A DNA stretch of 64,000 nucleotides from CAYFIW01 sp964500645 (GCA_964500645.1 CAZCOH010000004.1:1-64000); one strand, 5' to 3'; shown: positions 12,010-21,790, numbered from the stretch's first letter. Program-made: numbers and translations. The notes: a model not told the origin generated them from the sequence alone.

Positions 12010-12750
12010 TCAACTATTATTTCTTATCTCAGATAATTTATTTGAAAGATCCACAAAATCTTCGGCAATTATGTCGATATATGCTTCAGGATTAGTGTCC
12101 ACTACGGTGGTTGACCCATGTTCGAGAGGCCTCGGGACATATGCGGTTTTCATACCAAAACTGTTAGCTGATTTTAGATCATTTTTGTGCGCGGCCACCA
12201 TCATTACCTGACCGATTGGAACACCAAAAAACTCAGAAGTTGACATGTATGTTTCTTTATCTGGTTTGTAGTGCCTTACTAATTCTGCGGATAGAACTGT
12301 GTCCCAAGGCAGACCTCCATATTTAGCCATATTTACTAGAAGCGCCACATTCCCATTCGAAAGACTGCTTATTATGTAGTTTTCTTTCAAACGTGTTAGT
12401 CCCTCGACTGAGTCTGACCATGGATCTAGCCTATGCCAAGCTTTATTGAGTTGTATTTTTTCTTCCTCGCTAAAACCGTCTAACCCGTATTCATTTAGAA
12501 GTTCATCCAAAATCATTCTGTGTAGAGTATCAATATTCATCCATTCCAAATCGCCTGTTCGTACCCTGTTCATCGATGGCCCATAACCAGCTCTCCATTC
12601 GTCAGCAAATGCCTCCCAATCATGAACAAAACCTTTAGGTTCACATGCAGCCTTCACTTCCCTTGCAACACTTCCTCTCCAGTCAACTACGGTGCCAAAA
12701 ACGTCGAATGTTAAGGCCTTTACTTCTTTGAGATGGTGAAGATTACTCAT
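12010..12750 (-). CDS. Type II haloacid dehalogenase-like hydrolase
   Basis: A 246-residue HAD-superfamily protein. Motif I is FDVFGTVVDW with nucleophile Asp16, motif II SNGN, motif III KPDKETY and motif IV MMVAAHKNDLKSA. The FDVFGT form and length match (S)-2-haloacid dehalogenases (type II), which replace a halogen next to a carboxylate with hydroxyl. Many such proteins act on other small acids. It sits 27 nt after the acyl-CoA ligase, with an AAAGGA site before the ATG. Confidence 0.87.
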   Translation of the reverse strand: MSNLHHLKEVKALTFDVFGTVVDWRGSVAREVKAACEPKGFVHDWEAFADEWRAGYGPSMNRVRTGDLEWMNIDTLHRMILDELLNEYGLDGFSEEEKIQLNKAWHRLDPWSDSVEGLTRLKENYIISSLSNGNVALLVNMAKYGGLPWDTVLSAELVRHYKPDKETYMSTSEFFGVPIGQVMMVAAHKNDLKSANSFGMKTAYVPRPLEHGSTTVVDTNPEAYIDIIAEDFVDLSNKLSEIRNNS

Positions 12751-12777
12751 AGATTGTCCTTTTACTAATGCTTCTTT

Positions 12778-14271
12778 TTATTCTGCAAACTTTGCAGATA
12801 CATGTCTTCTTTGTATCTTACCGGTTGCGGTTCTTGGTAGCTCTTGAACTATGTATATTCGATCAGGAACTTTAAAATCTGCTAACTGTTCACCACAAAA
12901 TGCTCGGAGTTCGGATTCAGAAGATTCACCCGATAAAACCACTGCGGCTTGAACTATCTCACCATACTTAACATCTTCCACTCCAAAGCATACGGCTTCA
13001 GCGATGGCAGGATGTTTTATCAAGGCTGCATCTACTTCAAGTGGTGATATTTTCTCTCCTCCGCGGTTAATTAATTCTTTTAACCTTCCGGTGAGAGTTA
13101 ACACACTTTCACCTGATAAGACTCCTTGATCTCCAGTTCTAAACCAACCGTTTGTGAAGGCTTCTGCATTGGCTTCAGGGTTGTTGTGGTAACCATGAGT
13201 GACGTTTTTACCTTTGATAACCACCTCACCTTTTTCTCCCACGTTCAATAGCGTTCCTTGCTCATTCATGATTGCTATTTCAACTCCAGTGCCGATTCCC
13301 ACCGTTCCTGGTGCTCGAGATCCTGGAGGAAGTAGATTGGATGACATCTGGTGTGAGGCTTCAGTCATACCATAAGCCTCTAAGACAGGGGCACCAAATC
13401 TACTTTCTAGGTCTGAGAAAACAGAAGGAGCCAAAGATGCTGAACAGGATCTTATAAATCTAAACGACTTAGTAGGTGCACTATCGTCATCAGCTCTCAT
13501 TAATAATATCTGATGTATTGTAGGAACAGCTGAATACCAAGTTGCGTTGGTTAGCACCTGATTTTGCCAAAAATTGCTGGCACTAAATCTTGGAGGTATA
13601 ACTATTGTTCCAGCACTGTTAAGCGAGGATAAGGCTACTCCTATAAGACCGTGTACGTGGAAAAGGGGCATTACAACCAATGCGGTGTCATTTTCAGTAA
13701 GGCCATATGTTTTGACGATGTTATTCAACGAAGTCATTAAGTTGGAATGTGTTAGCGGAACCCCTTTAGGTCTACTAGTTGTACCTGAAGTGTGAAGAAA
13801 TAGAGCTATGTCGTCCGGGGATGGATTTTCGGGATCGATTGATTTGGATAAATCATTATCCTCATGGCTTAAGACGACTTTCCCATCACTGTTCACGCTC
13901 GATATTAGAAAAGGAATTGATAAGCTGTTTGCAGCCTCGATTGCGGCTGTAGCCCCTTCACTAACTATTACTAATTTTGCGTCGGCATCCTCCATAAAAA
14001 ATTTAAACTCGTCAACTGTGTAGGCAGGGTTTAGTGGTGCTGCTATTGCACCTGCTCTGGTAACCGCTAGAAAATCAACCATGAAATCAAGAGTATTTTC
14101 TAAAACAATAGAAACTGCGGACCCTTTATTTACACCGTAGCCCGCTATAAGCCCAGCTATTTTTTCGACTTCATTTCTAAGGTCTTGATAGTTGATATTG
14201 GGACCGCCGGGTATAATGACCGAAGTTTTATTTGAAGGAGCATTGTCCATCAGATTGGCTAGAGTTACCAA
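12778..14271 (-). CDS. AMP-forming acyl-CoA synthetase, oxalyl-CoA synthetase-like
   Basis: A 497-residue ANL-superfamily ligase that makes acyl-CoA through an acyl-adenylate. The P-loop LHTSGTTSRPKG is near residue 161, then MPLFHVHGL, the adenine motif EAYGMTEASHQMSSN, GWFRTGDQG, and the C-terminal catalytic lysine in PRTATGKIQRR. The pattern resembles the plant AAE3/yeast Pcs60 oxalate-CoA ligase branch more than long-chain FadD, so a short dicarboxylate is a reasonable guess. The start is TTG with GGAGG 6 nt upstream. Confidence 0.87.
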   Translation of the reverse strand: MVTLANLMDNAPSNKTSVIIPGGPNINYQDLRNEVEKIAGLIAGYGVNKGSAVSIVLENTLDFMVDFLAVTRAGAIAAPLNPAYTVDEFKFFMEDADAKLVIVSEGATAAIEAANSLSIPFLISSVNSDGKVVLSHEDNDLSKSIDPENPSPDDIALFLHTSGTTSRPKGVPLTHSNLMTSLNNIVKTYGLTENDTALVVMPLFHVHGLIGVALSSLNSAGTIVIPPRFSASNFWQNQVLTNATWYSAVPTIHQILLMRADDDSAPTKSFRFIRSCSASLAPSVFSDLESRFGAPVLEAYGMTEASHQMSSNLLPPGSRAPGTVGIGTGVEIAIMNEQGTLLNVGEKGEVVIKGKNVTHGYHNNPEANAEAFTNGWFRTGDQGVLSGESVLTLTGRLKELINRGGEKISPLEVDAALIKHPAIAEAVCFGVEDVKYGEIVQAAVVLSGESSESELRAFCGEQLADFKVPDRIYIVQELPRTATGKIQRRHVSAKFAE

Positions 14272-14370
14272 AGTATTCCTCCCTATCCTAAATATGCCAG
14301 AATAATATTAGTATGATGCCTCAACATGTTAACAGGACTCAACACTTGATATAACGATGTTTCGGAAAAA

Positions 14371-15354
14371 TCAGGTACGGTTTTTACGAAACCATTTTAA
14401 CGAATCTGCGATGCCTTGCTCTAGGGACATCCTTGGGATCCAATCTAAGGCTTTTCTTGCCTTTTCTCCGCTTGCGAAGACTCCAGTAACATCACCAGGT
14501 CTTGGGTCATCCTTTACCCAATTTATTTTGGCTCCAGATACCTCTTCAAAGGCTTCAATAAATTCCAAGACTGTTGTTCCTTTGCCGGTTCCAAGGTTTA
14601 TTTCTAAAAAATCTTCTTTAGTAAGTAAGAAATCGAATTTTTCTACTGCTAAAACGTGGGCTTTAGCTAAGTCCCAGACGTGAATGTAATCTCTGATACC
14701 AGTACCGTCTCTGGTGGGCCAATTAGTACCGGCAACATTGAACGTGGATTCTTCACCTTCTAAAACGGAAATCAACTTTCCTAATATATGGCTGGGGGTT
14801 TTTACGTGAGGTCCGGATCTCATGCGTGGGTCTGCGCCGATTGGGTTAAAATATCGCAATGTTATAGCCTTCATGTCATAAGCGGCACAGAAGTCTCGAA
14901 GCACCATTTCTGTAGCAAATTTTGTTCTCGCATAAGGGCTATTAGGTTCTATATATGAGTCTTCAGTCACAACGGAACCATCACCGCTTTTATATAACGC
15001 AGCTGTGGAGCTAAATACAATTCTCTTCAACCCATGACCTTGGAGTTGATAGAACAGATCTAAAGATTTGGACACATTTTCCTTGTAGTACAGGTAGGGT
15101 TGCGTGGTAGATTCTGGAACTACGATGCGGGCTGCACAGTGAATAACTGCTTCTATCTCAGGGTGATCTTTTAAAAGTTTTTCAACCAGATCGTGGTTTC
15201 CGATGTCACCTTTATAAAAAACCTTATCTGATACGAAGTCTGGATTTCCAGTCACAAAGGAATCTATCACAACCGGAATGTGTCCATTATCCTCTAAAGC
15301 AGAGCATATAGTGCTACCAATATATCCTGCACCTCCAGTCACCAAAACTTTCAA
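14371..15354 (-). CDS. galE: UDP-glucose 4-epimerase
   Basis: A 327-residue extended SDR. The Rossmann loop is TGGAGYIGS at the N-terminus, and the catalytic pair is in SPYARTKFA near residue 140. RYFNPIGADP and the TRDGTGIRDYIHVWDLAKAH stretch are hallmarks of GalE. It interconverts UDP-glucose and UDP-galactose. The start codon is TTG with GGTGA a few bases upstream. It lies 99 nt before the acyl-CoA ligase and may lead that transcript. Confidence 0.93.
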   Translation of the reverse strand: MKVLVTGGAGYIGSTICSALEDNGHIPVVIDSFVTGNPDFVSDKVFYKGDIGNHDLVEKLLKDHPEIEAVIHCAARIVVPESTTQPYLYYKENVSKSLDLFYQLQGHGLKRIVFSSTAALYKSGDGSVVTEDSYIEPNSPYARTKFATEMVLRDFCAAYDMKAITLRYFNPIGADPRMRSGPHVKTPSHILGKLISVLEGEESTFNVAGTNWPTRDGTGIRDYIHVWDLAKAHVLAVEKFDFLLTKEDFLEINLGTGKGTTVLEFIEAFEEVSGAKINWVKDDPRPGDVTGVFASGEKARKALDWIPRMSLEQGIADSLKWFRKNRT

Positions 15355-15567
15355 GTCGATTTCACCATTTTATTTGAGAACTAAAATTCGGTTGAATAAT
15401 AAATCAATATTTTTTAATAATATGAATAATCCCTATATTCCACAACAAATCATTTCTATTTTATTCTGGTACTCTTCAGTATAAATAAACTGGAGCCACG
15501 ACATTCTAACTCCAATTTTAGGATATGGTTTTATATTTTTACTTGTGCAAGAAATGGAGGACAAAAT

Positions 15568-16182
15568 ATGATTCATGAAATAAGGACTTATGATTTAAAG
15601 CCACGTTCAGTAGATCAGTTCGGTCAAAATACCAAGAAAAAGCTTGATAAACGTCTCGAATATTCTTCACTGGCTGGGTTTTGGTACACAGATATTGGGC
15701 CTTTAAATCAAGTGGTGCATATATGGCCATATGACGACACCAATCATCGGACTGAAGTTAGGTCCAGAGCTGTGAAAGATGGCATATGGCCACCCGAAAA
15801 TAGTGACTTAACCTTGAATATGCGCAGTGACATCATGATTCCTGCACCTTTCATGAAGCCTCTTGAGCCCAAAGCTCTGGGACCAGTTTATGAAATGAGA
15901 ATTTATACATATAAATCCTCAGATTTATCAAACGTTTTGGATGCCTGGGCCGATGCCATTGAAGATAGAGAAAAGTTGTCGCCTTTAGTAGGGTGTTGGG
16001 TATCGGACATCGGGGATTTGAATAGACTGGTGCATATGTGGGCTTATAGGTCCCTCGAGGAAAGGTCTCGGATTAGGAATCAGGCTGTTCAAGATGGGGT
16101 TTGGCCACCAAAGAGCGGCGTCTCAGCTATTCATCAGGAGAATAAGATACTTTTACCGTTTGATTTTTCGCCTCTTCAGTAA
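15568..16182 (+). CDS. Two-domain NIPSNAP family protein
   Basis: A 204-residue protein with two NIPSNAP-like halves. The first starts MIHEIRTYDLKP and the second near residue 110 with YEMRIYTYKSS. Each carries a WxxDIGxLNxxVHxW core and ends with a DGxWPP motif, so the gene is an internal duplication. The NIPSNAP fold is a dimeric alpha/beta barrel, often of unknown chemistry. A GGAGG site 8 nt before the ATG fits. It converges tail-to-tail with the FAD oxidoreductase, 2 nt apart. Confidence 0.9.
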   Translation: MIHEIRTYDLKPRSVDQFGQNTKKKLDKRLEYSSLAGFWYTDIGPLNQVVHIWPYDDTNHRTEVRSRAVKDGIWPPENSDLTLNMRSDIMIPAPFMKPLEPKALGPVYEMRIYTYKSSDLSNVLDAWADAIEDREKLSPLVGCWVSDIGDLNRLVHMWAYRSLEERSRIRNQAVQDGVWPPKSGVSAIHQENKILLPFDFSPLQ

Positions 16183-16184
16183 GA

Positions 16185-17318
16185 TTAATTAAACCGGCCT
16201 AATGAAAAGTTGTCCAGGTTTATAGCTGTTTTTCTCTTGTTAATTAAATCTGAGATTGTGTGACCCATAGCGGGCCCGAGGAGTATTCCTTTTCGACCGG
16301 CTCCTGTTGCGATGTAAACATTTTTATAATTGTCTACCTGTCCGAGGATTACTTTTCCGTCTTTGGTTAAAGGTCTAAGGCATGCTGTTTGCTGGACGAG
16401 TTCCGATTCATCCAATTGAGGTATCATTTTTAATAATGAGGCCATTACTTGATTTCGGCCATCATAAGTTGTTCTCTCGTCGAATCCAGCATTTTCTTCT
16501 GTAGTACCGGCCCAGACAAGTCCGTCAGGTTTTGTGCAAGCGTAGTTACCTTCCCATCCCACAGAGAAATTTAGTGTGATACTAGGAGAATTTAGCCGTA
16601 ATATCTGCCCTTTTAATGGTTCTACGGGCACTTTATACCCAAGCCATTTTTCTATTTCATGGGACCAAGGCCCCATCGCTATGACGGCCTTTTCGCATTC
16701 CACCTTTCCAAAAGATGTGTTTACTGATACGCCTCCTTTTGGACCTTCTTTTAGGTCAGAAAAAATTCCGTGTCGAATCTGAACCCCATTTTTTTCACAA
16801 GCTTGAGTTAAAGCTAACATTAATCTGTAGGGATCTACATCGGCCACTCCTTCTGTGATTCCGGCCCCGATGATGTCTTCGGATAATGAGGGGATTAACT
16901 CTCTTGCTTGGTCACCTTCGACCCATTCTGCGTTATATCCATCCTGAGAATTTCGCCATTTGGCTTGTGTTTTACATATGTCGGCCTCAGTTTCAGAGAA
17001 TGCAAGGTCCATCGCGGGCCTAAATCTATGTTGTATGTCTATTCCAGTCTCTTCGGGCAGATCTTTTGAAAATTGTGTGTGTGTTTCCATTCCAAGTTTT
17101 GCGAGATCCAACTCTGGCATTATGTCATCCAATAATCCTGCTTCTCCAAGAGGGCTCAGGGTTCCATATGCAAATCCTGACGCATGACTGCCGATAGAAT
17201 CTTTTTCTATGATAGTTACGGTTAGCCCTGCCCTAGACAGAAAGTAAGCGGTTGATAAACCAACTATCCCGGCGCCAACGATACATACATCTGGGTGAGA
17301 TAACTCGTCTGAATTCAG
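16185..17318 (-). CDS. FAD-dependent amino acid/amine oxidoreductase (DadA-like), CTG start
   Basis: A 377-residue DAO-family flavoprotein. The first ATG in frame (17132) would delete the FAD-binding motif. The reading frame upstream encodes VCIVGAGIVGLSTAYFLSRA, a perfect Rossmann GxGxxG, so translation must start earlier. The only reasonable codon is CTG at 17318. It has GGAG 8 nt upstream and overlaps the TGA stop of the aminotransferase gene. The C-terminal part ends with YIATGAGRKGILLGPAMG, typical of glycine/D-amino acid oxidases. Coupling to a class III aminotransferase points to amine or amino acid catabolism. Confidence 0.85.
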   Translation of the reverse strand: MNSDELSHPDVCIVGAGIVGLSTAYFLSRAGLTVTIIEKDSIGSHASGFAYGTLSPLGEAGLLDDIMPELDLAKLGMETHTQFSKDLPEETGIDIQHRFRPAMDLAFSETEADICKTQAKWRNSQDGYNAEWVEGDQARELIPSLSEDIIGAGITEGVADVDPYRLMLALTQACEKNGVQIRHGIFSDLKEGPKGGVSVNTSFGKVECEKAVIAMGPWSHEIEKWLGYKVPVEPLKGQILRLNSPSITLNFSVGWEGNYACTKPDGLVWAGTTEENAGFDERTTYDGRNQVMASLLKMIPQLDESELVQQTACLRPLTKDGKVILGQVDNYKNVYIATGAGRKGILLGPAMGHTISDLINKRKTAINLDNFSLGRFN

Positions 17319-18688
17319 ATTGATGACTCCATTTTAGAAATCGATTTGTCTAGGCGATCCACGAAATGGTCAATTTCGTCTTTGGTTATACAAAGTGGAG
17401 GTGCTATTGGTATAACATCTCCTGCACGCCCAAGAAGACCATACTCTTGTAGTATTTCATTTAACTTGGTTGTCACCTCGGGGTCTACGGAGATCTTTTT
17501 CTTTGTGGATTTATTGCGAACTAATTCTACCGCCGCAAGTAATCCTAAGCCTCCCCTGACATCTCCAACTATTGTATGTTCTTTCAAAGGCTCTAGCTTT
17601 TCAAAAAGATAATTGCCCATTTGCTCTGAGTTTTTTACCAAGTCTTCCGATTCCATTATATCAAGATTAACCATACCAGCTGCGCATGAAGCAGGGTTTC
17701 CACCGAATGTAATCAAGTGCCGGAAGACATTGTCTTCTCCACCTTCAAAAGCACGTGATATATTTTTGCTTGCAATGGCTGCTCCGATAGGCAAGTATCC
17801 ACTTGTTAGTGCTTTAGCGACCGTTGTTATATCAGGTTTTATTCCCCAATGTTCCGAAGCAAACATCTTGCCGGTTCTGCCAAATGCATTTATTACTTCG
17901 TCGCAAATCAATACTACGCCGTATCGTTTGCATATGTCTTGTATAGTCGGCCAATATTCTGGGTGAGGAATATGTATTCCAGAGGCAGCCGAAATAGGTT
18001 CACCTATAAAAGCAGCTACAGTTGATGGCCCTTCATGAAGTATTGCTCTTTCCAGATCTTTTGCACACTCAAGCGTGCATCCACCAGGTTGACTACAACA
18101 TCTTCCTCTATACCCATCAGGTTGTTCTATATGCACGTTTCCTGGCATAAGCGGCCCGTAGTTACTCGGTGAGGCGATACCTCCGCCACCTAGGCTCATG
18201 CAAGCGTGAGTTGCACCGTGATATGAACCTCTTCGACTGATTACCTTCCATCTGGTGGTTTCACCAATGTTTTTCTGGTAATTTTTGGCCATTTTGAGAG
18301 CTGTCTCTACAGCTTCTGATCCACCACTAACAAAATATATTCGTGATTTTTTGTCAGGTGATAAAGATGCTACTCTGGAGGCAAGTTGAGCTGTGACAGG
18401 AGTCACCGTACTTCCAGGGGAGTAGGAAATGTCTTTCATTTGACTGTATACAGCGTCGGCAATTTCCTGGCGACCATGTCCGATATTCACCAGCCACATA
18501 CCCGATAAAGTGTCGAACCAACGATTACCGTCAACATCATCAACCCAAACACCCCTGGCCCTTGTTACCATTTTTACTCCCGCATCCCCAAACATGTTTT
18601 CTGTTTGTTTGGAATGCGGCCAAAAATGATCGGATGCTTTTTGCTTTAAGTCTTCTAATTCCTCTCCGGAAATTCTCGAAGTAATCAT
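17315..18688 (-). CDS. Class III (omega) aminotransferase
   Basis: A 457-residue PLP enzyme of the class III fold. The PLP-binding segment reads LICDEVINAFGRTGKMFASEHW and then ITTVAKALTSGYLPIGA with the Schiff-base lysine near residue 290. Family members move amino groups from omega-amines or beta-alanine-like substrates to a keto acid. The last codons (MESSI, stop) overlap the CTG start of the FAD oxidoreductase, so the two are made together. Cysteine pairs in the middle (RCCSQPGGC) are unusual for the family. The substrate is not known. Confidence 0.92.
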   Translation of the reverse strand: MITSRISGEELEDLKQKASDHFWPHSKQTENMFGDAGVKMVTRARGVWVDDVDGNRWFDTLSGMWLVNIGHGRQEIADAVYSQMKDISYSPGSTVTPVTAQLASRVASLSPDKKSRIYFVSGGSEAVETALKMAKNYQKNIGETTRWKVISRRGSYHGATHACMSLGGGGIASPSNYGPLMPGNVHIEQPDGYRGRCCSQPGGCTLECAKDLERAILHEGPSTVAAFIGEPISAASGIHIPHPEYWPTIQDICKRYGVVLICDEVINAFGRTGKMFASEHWGIKPDITTVAKALTSGYLPIGAAIASKNISRAFEGGEDNVFRHLITFGGNPASCAAGMVNLDIMESEDLVKNSEQMGNYLFEKLEPLKEHTIVGDVRGGLGLLAAVELVRNKSTKKKISVDPEVTTKLNEILQEYGLLGRAGDVIPIAPPLCITKDEIDHFVDRLDKSISKMESSI

Positions 18689-18752
18689 GGGCGTATAGTC
18701 CTTGATTCAGTACATAAGGTAAGTAAGTTTACTGTTAACTAAACTTGTGTCT

Positions 18753-18896
18753 CTAACTGGCTTTTCCTATCCTAAAAACCTTAGAACCACATTCGCTGCA
18801 GATGCCTTCAGTGGCAGGGCGACCATTTTTAAGAGTTTTTTCCGTCGGGTTTTTTACTTCTCTTTGTCCCTTGCACTTTAGACAGTATGCTTCCAT
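18753..18896 (-). CDS. DUF5679-like small zinc ribbon protein
   Basis: A 47-residue protein with two CxxC pairs (CLKC near the N-terminus, CSECG near the C-terminus) and a basic, KNGRPATEG-containing middle. This is the pattern of the DUF5679 zinc ribbons found in Chloroflexota and Actinobacteria. The open frame extends upstream, but GGAGGTG sits 8 nt before this ATG, which fixes the start. Function is unknown. It is transcribed alone, upstream of the aminotransferase. Confidence 0.85.
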   Translation of the reverse strand: MEAYCLKCKGQREVKNPTEKTLKNGRPATEGICSECGSKVFRIGKAS

Positions 18897-19114
18897 TGCT
18901 GGACACCTCCAAGTATCACGACGATCATGTAATTCGAATTCAATATTACGCACTGCACCATTTATATAATGATGTTGAAACGTTGAGGCATTATATATAC
19001 GTCGCATTAATGTAAACAAGCTGATGACTAACATATTCAATTAATATTGTGAGGTAGTGTTACTAAATAAGAGACAAATTACTTGGTGATTATTAAAAAA
19101 AGGAGAATGCTGCC

Positions 19115-19876
19115 TTGGAGCCCAAAAAAATTTTAATAACTGGTGTTTCTGGAAAAGTTGGGTCTATTATCGTGGAACAATTGAAAGACGAATACGAGTT
19201 GACTGGAGTAGATATCAAGGCCTCACCACTGGTGACCACTTTAGAAGCTGATACAACTGACCTCAATGCTATTCTCCCGGCTTTCCAGGGGATTCATACA
19301 GTAATAGACTTGGCAAGCGTACCGAGTCAGTTTTCACCTTGGGAAATTGTGTACCGAAACAATTTGCAATGCACATACAATTGTTTGGAAGCTGCGCATT
19401 TGTCCGGAGTAAAAAGGGTAGTTTTCGCGAGTTCGAATCATGCCACTGGACTCTATGAAAATGATTCTCCTTATTCTAAGTTGGTATCAGGAGATTATGA
19501 AGGGTTGGAAGTAGGATCATATAAATTGATATCTGTAAATGACCCTGTTCGCCCGGATGGACCCTATGGTATAGGTAAGGTTTTGGGAGAAGCAGCAGGA
19601 CGTTATTTTTCTGAGGAGATGGGTATTTCTGTTCTTTGTTTAAGGATAGGGACTGTAAATGATGAGTCGGCGCCTCAGGACATTAGGCAGTTTTCTACTT
19701 TATTGACTCATTTCGACCTTGGTAAATTGGTTAAGTGTTGTATAGAGGCTCCAAAGACTCTTAGATTTGGTATCTACTATGGGGTTTCGAATAATAGGTG
19801 GCGAATTTGGGATATAGAAAATTCTTTGAGAGAAATAGGTTATGAGCCTAAAGACGACGCAGAACTTTGGAGATAG
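19115..19876 (+). CDS. NAD-dependent epimerase/dehydratase, uronate dehydrogenase-like
   Basis: A 253-residue extended SDR. The NAD loop is ITGVSGKVGS at the N-terminus and the catalytic pair is in YGIGK near residue 153. The SSNHATGLY stretch and short length resemble uronate dehydrogenases (hexuronate to hexaro-lactone). That substrate is an inference. The start is TTG with AGGAG 9 nt upstream. An ATG just before it is out of frame. It stands alone on the plus strand. Confidence 0.85.
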   Translation: MEPKKILITGVSGKVGSIIVEQLKDEYELTGVDIKASPLVTTLEADTTDLNAILPAFQGIHTVIDLASVPSQFSPWEIVYRNNLQCTYNCLEAAHLSGVKRVVFASSNHATGLYENDSPYSKLVSGDYEGLEVGSYKLISVNDPVRPDGPYGIGKVLGEAAGRYFSEEMGISVLCLRIGTVNDESAPQDIRQFSTLLTHFDLGKLVKCCIEAPKTLRFGIYYGVSNNRWRIWDIENSLREIGYEPKDDAELWR

Positions 19877-20214
19877 ATTGGATCATTTGAATAGGTAGAG
19901 AATTCAATCCTTTACATTGAGCGAATTGCCTCCACTTTTTACAAAGGTTAAGTATCTTTACTTTAGATCGCCTCTCTATTTCCTATTTCCTTTTCCCCTT
20001 TATCAAGAGACTCGGATATGAAGGGAATATTCAAAGTATTTTTGCCATAGCTTTTAAAGTAATAACAATTATTTCTATAGAGAGGTATGAGGTTACAATT
20101 TTCTCAATTCCGGCATTACTTTTAATTATTTATAATAATTGCTTAACTAATACGATCTAGGGGCTTATCCCGGCGTCTAGAAACCAGTCAACCGAATAAC
20201 GAAAGGGGATTGAT
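19877..20214. other. Intergenic region, no gene seen
   Basis: This is 338 bases between the epimerase and an SDR, both on the plus strand. I see no gene on either strand. A TATAAT hexamer occurs near 20130 in an AT-rich stretch and may be the -10 box of the SDR. No good -35 partner accompanies it. Confidence 0.5.
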
Positions 20215-20964
20215 ATGCGTGTAAATAATAAGATTGCAGTTATCACAGGTGCGGCAAACGGACAGGGAGCTTCAGAGGCTAAACTCCTAGCCTCTGAAGG
20301 GGCGACCGTCATAGTCGCAGATATTCGGAAAGAATTAGGTTTGTCTGTGATCTCCGAAATAAATCGACTGGGGGGCTCTGCGGAATACTTCCAATTAGAC
20401 GTAAGAGATGAAGAAAACTGGCAAGATGTTGTATCCCATGTAGTCAAGAAACACGAGAGAATAGATATTCTTATTAACAATGCTGCAATTAGCGGTTCTC
20501 AACCAGATCTCCTGAGTACCAGTGAATATGACAAAATAATGGAAGTGAACTCAAAAGGAGTTTTTCTAGGTATGAAAACATGTTTGCCCGTGATGAAGGA
20601 ACAGGGTCTTGGCTCTATAGTGAATATTTCATCGCACGCGGCGTTTGTGGGGCAGGAATATGTTCATATGGGCTATAGTGGATCTAAGGCAGCCGTTAGA
20701 ACTATGACAAAGTCAGCGGCCGTTCAGTATGCTGAATTTAATGTTAGAGTCAACTCAGTTCATCCGGGTATGATGCCGCCTATGCTGACATCTGCTGGTA
20801 CTGCCAGACCAGAAATGAGAAAAACTATGGTTCAAGAGATTCCCATGAAAAGAGAAGGTAAGGTTGAGGAAGTTGCTTATGCTGTACTGTTCTTAGCTTC
20901 TGACGAAGCCTCCTACATTACTGGAGCAGAGCTTGTTGTAGACGGAGGGACAATAGCGAAGTAG
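20215..20964 (+). CDS. Short-chain dehydrogenase/reductase (classical SDR)
   Basis: A 249-residue classical SDR with TGAANGQG at the nucleotide site, NNAAISG, a catalytic Ser in NISSHAA and Tyr/Lys in YSGSK near residue 156. The C-terminus ends in the usual ITGAELVVDGG. A GGGGA site precedes the ATG. An NAD(P)-linked alcohol/ketone oxidoreductase is secure, while the substrate is not. It is transcribed alone. Confidence 0.92.
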   Translation: MRVNNKIAVITGAANGQGASEAKLLASEGATVIVADIRKELGLSVISEINRLGGSAEYFQLDVRDEENWQDVVSHVVKKHERIDILINNAAISGSQPDLLSTSEYDKIMEVNSKGVFLGMKTCLPVMKEQGLGSIVNISSHAAFVGQEYVHMGYSGSKAAVRTMTKSAAVQYAEFNVRVNSVHPGMMPPMLTSAGTARPEMRKTMVQEIPMKREGKVEEVAYAVLFLASDEASYITGAELVVDGGTIAK

Positions 20965-21142
20965 AAGCTGTTATGTGCGATGGATAAATGGGTGGATAGA
21001 TACCCGGCATCTCTCTATTCGTTTTGTCCACACATTTTCATAATTAGCTTGTAAAAAATCCAATCCACAAATGCTACAACAATGAAATTCTCCAGGTGGC
21101 AGGGAGAATATCGGTCAGGGATACTACGACAACTATCGTTAG

Positions 21143-21152
21143 NNNNNNNNNN
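21143..21152. other. Assembly gap (10 N)
   Basis: Ten undetermined bases in the spacer after the SDR. GTTAG occurs on both sides of the gap, so the contigs may overlap there. No gene is interrupted. Confidence 0.95.
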
Positions 21153-21190
21153 GTTAGAAATTTTCTGGTTATATTAAGGATTCTATATAA

Positions 21191-21643
21191 CTATTTAAAA
21201 TCCTTTTCCATTTCTAGAACTTTGTTCAACCTTCTTTGATGTCTGTCCTCTCCAGTATATTTAGCTTCTGTAAATGCTTTCACAAGTTCCCTTGCAACTT
21301 CGCTACCCACTATCCTGGACCCCAAGCACAGAACGTTCATATCATCATGTTCTACTCCTTGGTGGGCGGAGTAAATATCGTGACATACAGCTGCCCTGAC
21401 CCCTTTGACTTTATTCGCGGCGACTGAGGCTCCTACTCCACTTCCACAAACCATAATCCCTCTATCAGACACCCCATTTGCCACACTTTTTGCAAGCTCT
21501 TTTGCATAATCTGGGTAGTCATCAAGTGGGTCATGTGTTGCGGGACCAGCGTCAGTTACGTCGTGACCATCTCGCTTAAGCAGTTCAGCGATCTCATTTT
21601 TTAGGTCAAATCCATTGTGGTCAGCGGCGACTACTATACGCAT
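21191..21643 (-). CDS. rpiB: Ribose-5-phosphate isomerase B
   Basis: A 150-residue RpiB/LacAB-family isomerase that interconverts ribose 5-phosphate and ribulose 5-phosphate in the pentose phosphate pathway. Typical features are the start RIVVAADHNGFDLK, the catalytic cysteine in GIMVCGSGVGAS, and the EHDDMNVLCLGSR stretch. The length is normal. It stands alone on the minus strand, divergent from the large hydrolase gene. Close relatives act on allose or other pentose phosphates, but RpiB is the simplest call. Confidence 0.95.
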   Translation of the reverse strand: MRIVVAADHNGFDLKNEIAELLKRDGHDVTDAGPATHDPLDDYPDYAKELAKSVANGVSDRGIMVCGSGVGASVAANKVKGVRAAVCHDIYSAHQGVEHDDMNVLCLGSRIVGSEVARELVKAFTEAKYTGEDRHQRRLNKVLEMEKDFK

Positions 21644-21790
21644 ATGTAAACAGTTCCAATTTTTGTATATTCTTATTTATAAATTTAGATACGAGTTTAG
21701 GTTGTTCGTAGATATTGAGTCAATTAATTCAATGCTTTTTCAAGTGTTAGAATCCTCTAGCATTCCGGAAAACCGGAAAAGGAGAGCGAC

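Noticed and set aside
16185..17132. Oxidoreductase starting at ATG 17132
   Set aside because: This form lacks the FAD-binding GAGIVG motif, which is encoded just upstream in the same frame.
18725..18746. AAGTTTA/TAAACTT inverted repeat
   Set aside because: It is only 7 bp and AT-rich, which is expected by chance in this background.
18753..19040. 95-residue form of the zinc ribbon protein
   Set aside because: The extra N-terminal 48 residues have no ribosome site and do not resemble DUF5679. GGAGGTG marks the internal ATG.
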